A stretch of 36,481 nucleotides of DNA from Spirochaetales bacterium (GTDB lineage Bacteria > Spirochaetota > Spirochaetia > Treponematales > Treponemataceae): the NCBI GenBank assembly GCA_003245785.1, contig QKCE01000279.1:1-36481 (forward strand), in the 5' to 3' direction. Made by a program: the position numbers and the translations under genes. Within the stretch, counting starts at the first letter, position 1. Each line of letters opens with the position of its first letter. The notes beneath the pieces are model-generated. The model did not search any database. It had not been told where the DNA came from and saw only the letters and a list, made by a program, of their open reading frames with translations. Shown here piece by piece: positions 1-8,946 of the stretch.

Positions 1-1
1 C

Positions 2-928
2 TCCCTGGAGCGCGTGACCCCCGCGAGCTCGGCCCCCTACTATCCCTCGTCGTTCTTCGCCGTCTGCGTGCGGGGAGACCTCGACGTCAACGAGGTGAAG
101 CTCGCCGCGACCCTCAAGGCCAGCGAGGTCGAGCTCGCCTCCGACCGGGACGTGGAGCGCATTACCGGCGCCCCCGTGGGCTTCGCCGGTCCCGTGGGCC
201 TCGCCACCGTGCCGATCGTCGCGGACCTTTCGGCCATGGCCATGCATGACTCCGTCACCGGGGCCCTCAAGCAGGACCTCCACTTCGAGCACGTGGAGCC
301 CGGCCGCGATTTCGCCCCCTGGCTCGTCGCCGACGTGCGCACCGTCAAGGCGGGCGACAGGTGCCCGAACTGCGGGGACGAGTTCTACGCGAAGAAGGGA
401 AACGAGCTCGGCCACATTTTCAAGCTCGGCTACAAGTATACCAAGAGCATGAACATGCTCTACCTCGACGAGAACGGCAAGCAGCAGTGCCCCACCATGG
501 GCTGCTACGGCATCGGGGTGGACCGCACCCTTGCCTCGATCATCGAGGAGCATAACGACGACGACGGCATCATTTGGCCCATGAGCGTGGCGCCCTTCCA
601 CGCGGTCGTGGTGCCTATCAAGTACGAAGGCGCGGTGAAGGAGGCGGCGGACTCGCTTTACGCCGAACTCGCCGCCGCCGGGGTCGAGGTCCTGCTCGAC
701 GACCGGGAAGAACGCCCCGGGGTCAAATTCAAGGACATGGACCTCATCGGCATCCCGGTCCGGATCGTCGTGGGCGACAAGAACCTCCCGAACGTGGAGC
801 TGAAGCTCCGCGCCGAGAAGGCCCCGACCCTGGTTCCCCTCGCCGAGGCGGGCAAGAAGGTCGCCGACCTAGTGAAGTCCGCGCTGGCGGGCCTGGACGA
901 GGTTCCGGAAACGGCGGGGCGCGCCTGA
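2..928 (+). CDS. proS: Prolyl-tRNA synthetase, C-terminal part (5' end outside window)
   Basis: Open frame from window edge to TGA 926-928. Protein contains the YbaK-like editing insertion (VERITGAPVGFAGPVGL), class II catalytic segment (GCYGIGVDRTLASIIEEHNDDDGIIWPMSVAPF) and anticodon-binding domain typical of bacterial ProS. Confidence 0.95.
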   Translation, partial: SLERVTPASSAPYYPSSFFAVCVRGDLDVNEVKLAATLKASEVELASDRDVERITGAPVGFAGPVGLATVPIVADLSAMAMHDSVTGALKQDLHFEHVEPGRDFAPWLVADVRTVKAGDRCPNCGDEFYAKKGNELGHIFKLGYKYTKSMNMLYLDENGKQQCPTMGCYGIGVDRTLASIIEEHNDDDGIIWPMSVAPFHAVVVPIKYEGAVKEAADSLYAELAAAGVEVLLDDREERPGVKFKDMDLIGIPVRIVVGDKNLPNVELKLRAEKAPTLVPLAEAGKKVADLVKSALAGLDEVPETAGRA

Positions 929-2163
929 TGCGAGCCGCGGCATCCGCGCGGGGCCTTTCCCTCTTCGCGCTGATCCTGCTTTTACTTTGCGCGCCCGTCC
1001 CGGGGGCCTTCGCCGACGCTTCCGGCGGGGGCTCGGGCGACGTCGCCTTCGGCGGCGGCCCCCTGCCGGGCGAATGGGTCGCGTACCGGGACCTCACCTG
1101 GTCCTCGCCGACCTGGATCGGTTTCACGTATTACGGCGATTCCGCCTGGGGCGCCTTCCTGAAAACCCCGTCCTCGGGCTCGGACGTGCGGGTGCTTTTC
1201 CGCGCCGATTCCTCGGGCGGGAAACTGATCCTTACCGGGCAGAATATCGTCTCCGAAATTACCCGGGCCGACGTGGAAGCCGTGAATTACCTCATGGGCC
1301 TGTTGCCCGAGATTTGGGGCTGGTCCGTGCATGCCCGAAGCGCGCGGGACCTTCCCGGGACCGCGGCGGGTTCCTCCCCGGCGCCCGGGGCGGGTTCAGG
1401 TACCGTTAACGTGGACCGCGCCTGCGCTGCCTCGAAGGCCGGCTCCCGGTCTCCCCTCCTGCCCGCGGCGTATCCCGAGGCGAAGGACCTGCCCGATTTC
1501 GGCGGCGACGTGACCCTCCTCTGGGCCGACGAGATACCGGTTTTCGGGCTGTACTCGATCGCCAAGGCCGACTCCTCCCCGATCCTCGAAATGGTCCGTA
1601 CCGGACGCTCGGCGGCTGCGGGGGACGATTCCTTTTTCGGCTTTTCCCCTATCCCGGACTCCGCCGTAACGGCAGCTTCTTCCTCCCCGACGCCCGCGAG
1701 GGGGAACCCCTCGAAAACGGCGGGCGAAAGGGAAATTCGCACGGTGGACGGCATCTCCCTTTCCCTGGACGGCAACTGGACGATGTACGCGGATAATACC
1801 TTTTTCATGGGGAACGACGCGGTCCTGATCGTCGTAACCGCTGATACCCGGTCTATCGGGCTTCCCGACGGGCAATCCGCGGACGCGCTTCCCCTGTACC
1901 TTTACGGCTTGTTTACGCGGTCCGGCGCGAATGCCTGGGAAGTCCCCGGAAGCCGCGCGCTGACGGGATCTTCCGGCCGATTCCGCGTGGAGAACGTGGT
2001 GTATGACCGGGAAACCGGCCTTCTCAGCCGGAATATCAAGATATGCCTTCCCGTAAAGACCGGTTCGGGTACCGTTTCGGCGGTGCGAATCGCGAGCCTT
2101 TCGGTCAACGACGCCCTGTATCGGGCCTTTCCCTCCTATTTCGACGCGCTGATAGGCGAATAA
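928..2163 (+). CDS. Secreted protein of unknown function
   Basis: ATG at 928 overlaps the proS stop (TGATG). N-terminus MRAAASARGLSLFALILLLLCAPVPGAFADA is a clear signal peptide. The longer ORF from 574 overlaps proS and is unlikely. Confidence 0.75.
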   Translation: MRAAASARGLSLFALILLLLCAPVPGAFADASGGGSGDVAFGGGPLPGEWVAYRDLTWSSPTWIGFTYYGDSAWGAFLKTPSSGSDVRVLFRADSSGGKLILTGQNIVSEITRADVEAVNYLMGLLPEIWGWSVHARSARDLPGTAAGSSPAPGAGSGTVNVDRACAASKAGSRSPLLPAAYPEAKDLPDFGGDVTLLWADEIPVFGLYSIAKADSSPILEMVRTGRSAAAGDDSFFGFSPIPDSAVTAASSSPTPARGNPSKTAGEREIRTVDGISLSLDGNWTMYADNTFFMGNDAVLIVVTADTRSIGLPDGQSADALPLYLYGLFTRSGANAWEVPGSRALTGSSGRFRVENVVYDRETGLLSRNIKICLPVKTGSGTVSAVRIASLSVNDALYRAFPSYFDALIGE

Positions 2164-2190
2164 CTCCCCTCATTTCACGGGGCTCCGAAT

Positions 2191-2232
2191 TAACCAAGTT
2201 GGGGCCCAAACTTAACCCGGGTTGGATTGCGT
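2191..2232 (+). promoter_or_regulatory. Copy A of a repeated ~39-bp box overlapping a putative -35
   Basis: ACCAAGTTGGGGCCCAAACTTAACCCGGGTTGGATTGCG (2193-2231), followed by TTGCGT (2227-2232), 16 nt, TACAAT (2249-2254). Shares blocks with 3909-3946. Confidence 0.45.
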
Positions 2233-2318
2233 CTTCCCGTCGGCCGCTTACAATAAGGGCGAGGATCGTCGAAAAGGACGCCGGATACGCGCGCCTTCGG
2301 CGGTTCGGGAGGTTTTTG

Positions 2319-2504
2319 ATGAAAGTATTGCGAGAATTCGACTCGAGCGAAGACGCGGGCCTGGTGGTCAGCATATTAAACTGGTATTGCATTCCCTTCG
2401 AGATCGGGATCCATGACCGTTTCGTCCAGGTATCCGTGCCCGAGTCGGATTACCCCGTAGCGGTTGAGATGCTCCCGGCCGAGCTTAACCTGGCGCGTTC
2501 TTGA
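2319..2504 (+). CDS. Small DUF2007-like putative signal-transducing protein (61 aa)
   Basis: MKVLREFDSSEDAGLVVSILNWYCIPFEIGIHDRFVQVSVPESDYPVAVEMLPAELNLARS resembles the DUF2007 pattern of residues; ATG follows GGGAGG at 2307-2312. Function by resemblance only. Confidence 0.55.
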   Translation: MKVLREFDSSEDAGLVVSILNWYCIPFEIGIHDRFVQVSVPESDYPVAVEMLPAELNLARS

Positions 2505-3269
2505 TCAGTTTTCGGATTCGTCTTCGGAGGCTCCGGGAAACACCAACTCGCTTTTCGAGGCGAGAAGGAGGAATTCGTTCCGGTTTTCAACGCCAAGCTT
2601 TTTGTAGAGCACCAGCATGCGTTGCTTGATGGTGCTTTCGCTTATGTGGTAGGAATTCGCGATACTGTCGTATTTTTCGTTCGCGAGGACCCGTTTCAGG
2701 AAGTCCAAATCCCGATTTTTCATATCGAACGTGCCAAGGTCGATTACGGGTTTTTCCGCGGGTTCGGGCATGAGGGAAGTCAGGAAGGGATAAAACAGGA
2801 AAAGAAGCAGGGCGAAAATGATCGCGAGCACGCCGATATAGAGCAGGGAGTGGAGAAACTGGGCCGTGCTCGTCAGTATCTGGAATAAAAGCGCCCCAAG
2901 CAGGATGAGCACGAGGGCGAAGAGCTTGGTTCTCGCCTTCTCCCTGAAAAACTCTCCCCGGAAGAGAAAGGCGGTTCCCAGTACGTACAGAAGGAACCCG
3001 ATTATGTCCCCGCCCATGACGATGTTCAGGAGTCCGTTGAAAAAACAAAGCCCGGCGTAGACGAACAGCCGGGGCGGGAAAATAACCAGATAAAGGAACA
3101 CGATCGCGGTGAGCGAATTCGAGATCAGGGTAATCGTGCTGGTGACGTCAACTTCATGGGCAAAATCCGGGCTGCTTTGAATCACGATGTTCGCGATTAT
3201 GACGAGCAGCGTAAAAAACAGCCCGGTTGCCGGAATGATCTTCCAAAGATGTTCTTCCTTCAGGACCAT
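2505..3269 (-). CDS. Membrane-anchored LuxR-type helix-turn-helix regulator
   Basis: About six hydrophobic segments followed by a C-terminal GerE/LuxR-type HTH (ANEKYDSIANSYHISESTIKQRMLVLYKKLGVENRNEFLLLA). Confidence 0.8.
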   Translation of the reverse strand: MVLKEEHLWKIIPATGLFFTLLVIIANIVIQSSPDFAHEVDVTSTITLISNSLTAIVFLYLVIFPPRLFVYAGLCFFNGLLNIVMGGDIIGFLLYVLGTAFLFRGEFFREKARTKLFALVLILLGALLFQILTSTAQFLHSLLYIGVLAIIFALLLFLFYPFLTSLMPEPAEKPVIDLGTFDMKNRDLDFLKRVLANEKYDSIANSYHISESTIKQRMLVLYKKLGVENRNEFLLLASKSELVFPGASEDESEN

Positions 3270-3805
3270 GGTATGGTGGACACCTCCGACGTATCCGCGA
3301 TTTCCTCAATCGCGGGATCGAAGTTGTCCGCGATTATGCGGAGTAGTGTATTCTTTTTTTCCTGGAAGTTCCATACGCCGGAGTTGAGGGGATTGTATTT
3401 TCCGGTCGAAAGGTCGTCTTCCTCGTCCCTTCGGTAGTCGTGGAGCATGATGAGGGCGAGCACCGCCATGCCGTGGGCAAGCGTCCTCTTGTTGCCCCCA
3501 TGATGGTTCATGCCGAGCCTCAGCCGCGCGAAGACGTCCCAATCGTCGTCCGGCGAATGCAGGAAGGCTTCCTTGCCCCCCGTGGCCGCCAGGATGTATA
3601 CGGAGAGGTTCGCCAGGGCCGTTCGTTTCGGGTTTTCGCAACCCGCGACGAAAGGTAATTCGGCGATCAGTCTCGCGGTTTTGCTTTCCCGGAGCCTCGA
3701 CTCCGCCTCGCGCGAAAGTTTGAAGGTGCTGGAAATCGCATCGCAGATTTCTGACCACGCGCAGGAACTTGTCCGGCTTTTTGCTGTAGTACCGCTCTTT
3801 TCCAT
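3260..3805 (-). CDS. Conserved-looking partner protein of unknown function
   Basis: MEKSGTTAKSRTSSCAWSEICDAISSTF...; strong SD (GGAAGGAGG) before the ATG at 3805; 3' end overlaps the start of the downstream regulator by 10 bp. Confidence 0.7.
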   Translation of the reverse strand: MEKSGTTAKSRTSSCAWSEICDAISSTFKLSREAESRLRESKTARLIAELPFVAGCENPKRTALANLSVYILAATGGKEAFLHSPDDDWDVFARLRLGMNHHGGNKRTLAHGMAVLALIMLHDYRRDEEDDLSTGKYNPLNSGVWNFQEKKNTLLRIIADNFDPAIEEIADTSEVSTIPWS

Positions 3806-3906
3806 TAGAGTGCCTCCTTCCTGGAATTTGAAGGATGTTTTTCCACATCCTTTCGGTGTGATTATATATGAGAAATTGGATATTATGGGTACCGAGGACG
3901 CCCAAA

Positions 3907-3947
3907 TGACCAAGTTGTACGCCAAAATAACTTAAGTTGTATTGCGA
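3907..3947 (+). promoter_or_regulatory. Copy B of the repeated ~39-bp box overlapping a putative -35
   Basis: ACCAAGTTGTACGCCAAAATAACTTAAGTTGTATTGCG (3909-3946), followed by TTGCGA (3942-3947), 17 nt, TAACGT (3965-3970). Confidence 0.45.
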
Positions 3948-3974
3948 TTGCGGTACCCCGCGTGTAACGTAAGA

Positions 3975-4046
3975 GCATCTAAAAATATCAAATCAAGAAG
4001 CCCGGGAACGCGGATACACTTACCCCCGCGTTCCCGGGCTTTTTGT
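3975..4046 (+). ncRNA. Candidate small RNA or terminated leader upstream of the glycosidase gene
   Basis: Putative promoter at 3942-3970 and strong intrinsic terminator at 3998-4045, with no ORF between and a separate promoter-like sequence (ctatagtaaaat, ~4108-4119) downstream. Confidence 0.35.
3998..4045 (+). terminator. Rho-independent terminator
   Basis: AAGCCCGGGAACGCGG (3998-4013) perfectly complementary to CCGCGTTCCCGGGCTT (4026-4041), followed by a T tract. Confidence 0.85.
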
Positions 4047-4154
4047 CGTTAATGTCGTAGTACGCCGGTAGGGGATATGCCCGATATGTCCCGTGGGAAA
4101 GGGGTTCTATAGTAAAATAAAACATCGTACCATTTTTGTCGAAGGGAGTCGGGC

Positions 4155-6251
4155 ATGGATCGCTTGAGGGCTATCGACAGGCGCAGGGTTCTCTCCAGGC
4201 ATCTCGTCCGCCGAACCCGGGAGGAACTGAACGCCCCCCTTTCGGTGGGGAACGGAACCTTTTGCGTTACCGTCGATTCCACGGGGCTACAAACCTTCTA
4301 CGGCGAATTTGCCGCCGGAGATGGCTCATTTCCCCTCTGTACAATGGCCGAATGGGGATGGCATTCCTACCCCGACGCGCCGAAGGACGATTCCTCCCTT
4401 CGGCTGGAATCTTTCGACTCCGGCGGACGTACCGTCGGGTACCCGACGGACGATCGCGGGCAGGAAGCCCTGTTTCGCTCCCTTCGCCAGAACGCCCACA
4501 AATTCAGCCTCGCGAGGATCGGCTTCGCGTTTCCCCGGGACGGGACGTACCCCCATGAACCTTTCCTGCAAACCCTCGATATTCATTCAGGCGAGATAGA
4601 GTCCGCCTTCACCCTCCGGGGAGCGCCCGTGCGTGTACTGACCCTCGTGCATCCGGACGAGGATACCCTCTGCGTGCGCGCCGAATCGCCCCTGATACGG
4701 GCCGGTCCCTTGCGCGTCGAGCTCGAGTTCCCCTACGGAAGCCACAAAAAATCCGGCGCCGACTTTTCGGTTCCGGACCGTCACTCCACCGCGACCCGCA
4801 TGACGGAACGTGACCTGCTCCTGATCGAACGGCGCATGGATGGGACGCGGTACCGCGCTACCGTCCGGATGGGAGAAACGACCCGGGCCGCCTTCGACGC
4901 CGCGGGCGGAACGCCGCCGGGGGGCGAGCGGCCCCACTCGGTCCTCTTCTCTTCCGGGAGCGACTCCATCGAGATCTGCGTCCGCTTCGAACCCTCGGAC
5001 GGGAGTCCTTTCGCGGAATTCGCCCGGCCCCCGGCCGAGAGGAGCCCGTTACCGTCCTTCGGCCGGGCCAGGGAAGCCTGCGCCGCCTTCTGGTCGGGGT
5101 ACTGGGAACGGGGCGCGGCGCTGGACCTTTCCCCCTCCGCCGATTCCCGGGCCTTCGAGTTGGAGCGCCGGATAGTCCTTTCCCAATACCTCGCGGCGAT
5201 CAATTCGAGGGGCGTTCTTCCCCCCGCCGAAACAGGGCTCGCGTGCAACAGCTGGTACGGGAAATTCCACCTCGAAATGCATTTTTGGCACGTCGCGCAT
5301 TTCGCTCCCTGGGGGCGGCCGGAGGAACTTTTACGCAGCCTCGAATACTACCGGCGGATCTACGGCCGGGCGGGGGAACTCGCCCGCTCGCAGGGCTACA
5401 CCGGGGTCCGTTGGCCGAAAATGTGCGACCCCTCGGGACGCAATTCCCCGTCGACCATAGCGCCCCTCTTGCTTTGGCAGCAGCCCCACCCGATCGCCCT
5501 GGCGGAACTCGCCTGGCGGGCCACCGGCGACCGGGACCTGCTCGGCCGGTACCGGGACGCGGTGGTTTCAAGCGCCGAATTCATGGCGGGCTTCCTCCGT
5601 CCCGACGGGGACGGCCTTTCCCTGGGGCCGCCGGTCATCCCGGCGCAGGAGCGCCACGACCCCCGCGAGACCGCGAATCCCGCCTTCGAGACGGAATACT
5701 TCCGGTGGGGCCTCAACGCGGCGAACGAATGGCTCGCGCGGCTCGGCGAGCCCGCGGTCCCGGAATTCGCGGAGGCTGCCCTCCGCCTTGCCCGGCCCGC
5801 GACGGCAGGGGGCGCGTATCTCGCCCACGGGCGTTGCCCCGACACCTTCGAGCGGTTCGCCACGGACCATCCGTCCATGCTGATGGCCCTGGGCGTCCTT
5901 CCGGGCGAGGGCCTGGACCGGGGCGCCATGTCGCGGACCCTCGACCTCGTGCGGGAACGCTGGGACTTTACCTCGATGTGGGGATGGGACTTTCCGGCCA
6001 TGGCGATGACGGCCTGGAAGCTGGGACGTCGGGAGGACTCGATGGACCTTCTCCTCGCGGACTCGCCGAAAAACACGTTTCGCTCGAACGGCCACAACGC
6101 CCAGGTAGGGTCAGCGGACCTTCCTCTCTATCTGCCCGGGAACGGCGCCCTCCTTTTGGCGGTCGCCGCGATCGCGGGGGACTGCGCCTCGGGCGCGGAA
6201 GGGCCCCCGGGATTCTCGTTCCGGGGAGAGGGATTCAAACCGTATATATGA
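4155..6251 (+). CDS. Probable glycoside hydrolase with six-hairpin (alpha/alpha)6 fold
   Basis: LACNSWYGKFHLEMHFWHVAHFAPWGRPEELLRSLEYYRRIYGRA and GVRWPKMCDPSGRNSPSTIAPLLLWQQPHPIALAELAWRATGDRDLL resemble GH65/GH95-like six-hairpin glycosidases; SD gaagggag upstream. Confidence 0.7.
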   Translation: MDRLRAIDRRRVLSRHLVRRTREELNAPLSVGNGTFCVTVDSTGLQTFYGEFAAGDGSFPLCTMAEWGWHSYPDAPKDDSSLRLESFDSGGRTVGYPTDDRGQEALFRSLRQNAHKFSLARIGFAFPRDGTYPHEPFLQTLDIHSGEIESAFTLRGAPVRVLTLVHPDEDTLCVRAESPLIRAGPLRVELEFPYGSHKKSGADFSVPDRHSTATRMTERDLLLIERRMDGTRYRATVRMGETTRAAFDAAGGTPPGGERPHSVLFSSGSDSIEICVRFEPSDGSPFAEFARPPAERSPLPSFGRAREACAAFWSGYWERGAALDLSPSADSRAFELERRIVLSQYLAAINSRGVLPPAETGLACNSWYGKFHLEMHFWHVAHFAPWGRPEELLRSLEYYRRIYGRAGELARSQGYTGVRWPKMCDPSGRNSPSTIAPLLLWQQPHPIALAELAWRATGDRDLLGRYRDAVVSSAEFMAGFLRPDGDGLSLGPPVIPAQERHDPRETANPAFETEYFRWGLNAANEWLARLGEPAVPEFAEAALRLARPATAGGAYLAHGRCPDTFERFATDHPSMLMALGVLPGEGLDRGAMSRTLDLVRERWDFTSMWGWDFPAMAMTAWKLGRREDSMDLLLADSPKNTFRSNGHNAQVGSADLPLYLPGNGALLLAVAAIAGDCASGAEGPPGFSFRGEGFKPYI

Positions 6252-7162
6252 AAACCGGGAGGCATTCCGTGCGCAGGGAAGACATCCAGATCAGGGACCC
6301 GTTCATCGTGCCGTCGGGCGGCAAGTATTACCTTTTCGGCTCGACGGATCCGGATATCTGGAAGGGCAGGGGAGTCGGCTTCGACGTATGGACGAGCGAC
6401 GGGGACTTGCGGGAATTCGAGGGCCCGAAGGCGGCCTTCAGGCCCCCGGCGGGCTTTTGGTCCGAGCGGAATTTCTGGGCCCCCGAGGTGCATGCCTACC
6501 GGGGCGCCTGGTACATGTTCGCGACCTTCCTGGTGACCGGCGCGAGGCGGGGAACCGCCGTCCTGCGATCCAGGGAATTGACCGGACCGTTCGAGCCTAC
6601 CGGGCCGGGGCCCGTGACTCCCCCCGATTGGGAATGCCTGGACGGCACCCTCTACCTTGACCGGGCGGGGAGGCCCTGGACGGTCTTTTGCCACGAGTGG
6701 ACCCAGGTCGGGGACGGGGAGATCCGCGCGATGCCCCTGTCCGATGACCTTTCAAAAGCCGCAGGGGACCCGGCATTGCTCTTTCGGGCGAGCGAGGCTC
6801 CCTGGACGGCTCCCCTGAAGGGCAGGGCCCCGGGCAGCTACGTGACCGACGGTCCCTTCCTCCACCGCCTCTCCGACGGGACTTTGCTCCTCCTCTGGTC
6901 GTCCTTCGACGCGGAGGGGGCTTATTGCCTGGGGGCCGCCCGCTCGGAGGGCGGCGAGTTGGCCGGTCCCTGGATACAGGAGGAGAAACCCATCGTCGCC
7001 GGGGGCGCCGGGCACGGCATGGTTTTCCGCTCCTACGCGGGGACCCTCTTTCTCGCGCTCCATTCCCCGAACCGCACCCCGGAGGAGCGCCTCGAATTGG
7101 TGGAGCTCGTCGAGCGCGGCGGTTCGCTTCGCGCCCGATACGCGCGGGAGGTCACGGCATGA
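6248..7162 (+). CDS. Glycoside hydrolase family 43-like protein
   Basis: IRDPFIVPSGGKYYLFGSTDP, WAPEVHAYRGAWYMFAT, YVTDGPFLHRLSDGTLLLLWSSF: five-bladed propeller signatures of GH43. ATGA overlap with upstream gene; no signal peptide. Confidence 0.85.
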   Translation: MKTGRHSVRREDIQIRDPFIVPSGGKYYLFGSTDPDIWKGRGVGFDVWTSDGDLREFEGPKAAFRPPAGFWSERNFWAPEVHAYRGAWYMFATFLVTGARRGTAVLRSRELTGPFEPTGPGPVTPPDWECLDGTLYLDRAGRPWTVFCHEWTQVGDGEIRAMPLSDDLSKAAGDPALLFRASEAPWTAPLKGRAPGSYVTDGPFLHRLSDGTLLLLWSSFDAEGAYCLGAARSEGGELAGPWIQEEKPIVAGGAGHGMVFRSYAGTLFLALHSPNRTPEERLELVELVERGGSLRARYAREVTA

Positions 7163-8073
7163 CCCGACACGGAATCCGCGACGCCTTCACGTCCTACCTG
7201 TTTCTCCTCCCCTGGCTCATCGGGTTTTTCGCCCTCACGCTCTACCCCATGCTCTATTCCCTTTGGCTCTCCTTCACCCAGTTCAATATCCTCCAGCCGC
7301 CCAAATGGATCGGGCTCCGCAACTTCGCGGTCATGTTCGCGGGCGCCGCGGACTTTCCCCGGGACGAGCGGTTCCTCAATTCGCTTTGGGTGACCTTCCG
7401 GTTCGTGTTCCTTTCCGTGCCCCTCAAGCTCGCCTTCGCCCTCGCGGTGGCCCTCCTCATGAACCAGCGGCTGCGCCTCGTGCCCCTTTACCGGACGGTC
7501 TACTATATCCCGACCCTGCTCGGCGGCTCGGTGGCCATCGCGGTCCTGTGGCGCCAGCTCTTCGCCGCCGACGGCGTGGTGAACATGATTTTGCGCGGCC
7601 TGTTTAACGCGAATCCCCCGGCGTGGATTTCGAACCCGAAGTACGCGCTCTATACGCTCGTGCTCCTGGTGGTTTGGCAGTTCGGCTCGCCCATGATCAT
7701 CTTCCTCGCGGGCCTCAAGCAGATACCGAGGGAATACTACGAGGCGGCGAGCGTGGACGGGGCGGGACGGTTCCGGCAGTTCCTCACCATCACCCTCCCC
7801 GGGCTTTCGCCCATCGTGTTTTTCAACCTGGTCATGCAGATGATCAGCGCCTTCCAGTCCTTCACCCAGGCCTTCATCGTCTCGGGAGGGTCCGGCGGGC
7901 CCCTCGATTCCACCATGTTTTACAGCCTCTACCTCTACCTGAAAGGGTTCGCCTTTTCCGAAATGGGTTACGCCGCGGCGATGGCCTGGGTCCTTCTGCT
8001 TATCATCGCCGGCCTTACCCTCGCGACCTTCCGGGTTTCGGGTTCGCTGGTCAGTTACGGGAGCGGGGAATGA
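7159..8073 (+). CDS. ABC sugar transporter permease (UgpA/MalF type)
   Basis: SYLFLLPWLIGFFALTLYPMLYSLWLSF and EAASVDGAGRFRQFLTITLPGLSPIVFF (EAA loop). Confidence 0.92.
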   Translation: MTRHGIRDAFTSYLFLLPWLIGFFALTLYPMLYSLWLSFTQFNILQPPKWIGLRNFAVMFAGAADFPRDERFLNSLWVTFRFVFLSVPLKLAFALAVALLMNQRLRLVPLYRTVYYIPTLLGGSVAIAVLWRQLFAADGVVNMILRGLFNANPPAWISNPKYALYTLVLLVVWQFGSPMIIFLAGLKQIPREYYEAASVDGAGRFRQFLTITLPGLSPIVFFNLVMQMISAFQSFTQAFIVSGGSGGPLDSTMFYSLYLYLKGFAFSEMGYAAAMAWVLLLIIAGLTLATFRVSGSLVSYGSGE

Positions 8074-8918
8074 ACCGGAAACTCGGCGAAGCCGCCTTCA
8101 AGGGCGCCGTGAACGTCGCGATAATCGTCCTCGGGATCGGGATGCTCTACCCGGTGCTCTGGCTCATAACCGCGTCCTTCAAGGAGAGCAACACGATCTT
8201 CTCGAGCCCCGGCCTGTGGCCCAAGGCCTTTACCCTCGCGAATTACGCCGAGGGTTGGAAGGGAATCGGGATCGTCGGGTTCGGGACCTTCTTCGCGAAC
8301 TCCTTCGCGATCTGCGGCCTCTCGGTCCTCGCGAACGTCGCGTTCTGCTCGCTCACGGCCTACGCCTTCGCGCGCCTGAAATTCCCGGGGAGGAAATTCT
8401 GGTTCGCCGCGATGATGCTCACCCTGATGCTCCCCTCCCACGTGACCACCATCCCGCGCTACGTGATCTTCCGTTCTTTCGGCTGGGTGGACACCTGGCT
8501 CCCCCTCGTCGTGCCGAAGGTTTTCGCCACCGACGCCTTTTTCATCTTCCTTCTCGTGCAGTTCGTCCGGAGCCTCCCGAAGGACCTCGACGAGTCCGCC
8601 CTGATGGACGGCTGCGGAAAGCTCGGCATATACCTCAGGATCGTGATGCCCCTCACGGTTCCCGCCCTCATCACCACGGTGCTCTTTACCTTCCTGTGGA
8701 CCTGGGACGATTTTTTCAACCAGCTGCTCTACCTCAATTCCCCGGGCCGTTACACCGTGCCCATGGGGCTCCGGCTCTTCCTCGATTCTTCGGGCATGTC
8801 GTCGTGGGGGCCGATGTTCGCGATGTCGGTCCTCTCGCTGGTTCCCTGCTTTATCCTGTTCTTCTCCCTTCAGCGCTACTTCATCCAGGGAATCACCACT
8901 ACGGGTTTGAAGGGATGA
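8070..8918 (+). CDS. ABC sugar transporter permease (UgpE/MalG type)
   Basis: LYPVLWLITASFKESNTIF and DESALMDGCGKLGIYLRIVMPLTVPALIT (EAA loop); ATGA overlap. Confidence 0.92.
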   Translation: MNRKLGEAAFKGAVNVAIIVLGIGMLYPVLWLITASFKESNTIFSSPGLWPKAFTLANYAEGWKGIGIVGFGTFFANSFAICGLSVLANVAFCSLTAYAFARLKFPGRKFWFAAMMLTLMLPSHVTTIPRYVIFRSFGWVDTWLPLVVPKVFATDAFFIFLLVQFVRSLPKDLDESALMDGCGKLGIYLRIVMPLTVPALITTVLFTFLWTWDDFFNQLLYLNSPGRYTVPMGLRLFLDSSGMSSWGPMFAMSVLSLVPCFILFFSLQRYFIQGITTTGLKG

Positions 8919-8946
8919 ATGTCCCCGAACTATACGGAGGTGAAAC

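Noticed and set aside
574-927. N-terminal extension of the 529-aa ORF
   Set aside because: Overlaps proS out of frame; a signal peptide starts at 928.
5243-6247. N-terminal extension of the 639-aa ORF
   Set aside because: It overlaps the glycosidase gene in another frame and is Arg/Pro/Gly-rich; the GH43-like gene starts at the ATGA overlap at 6248.
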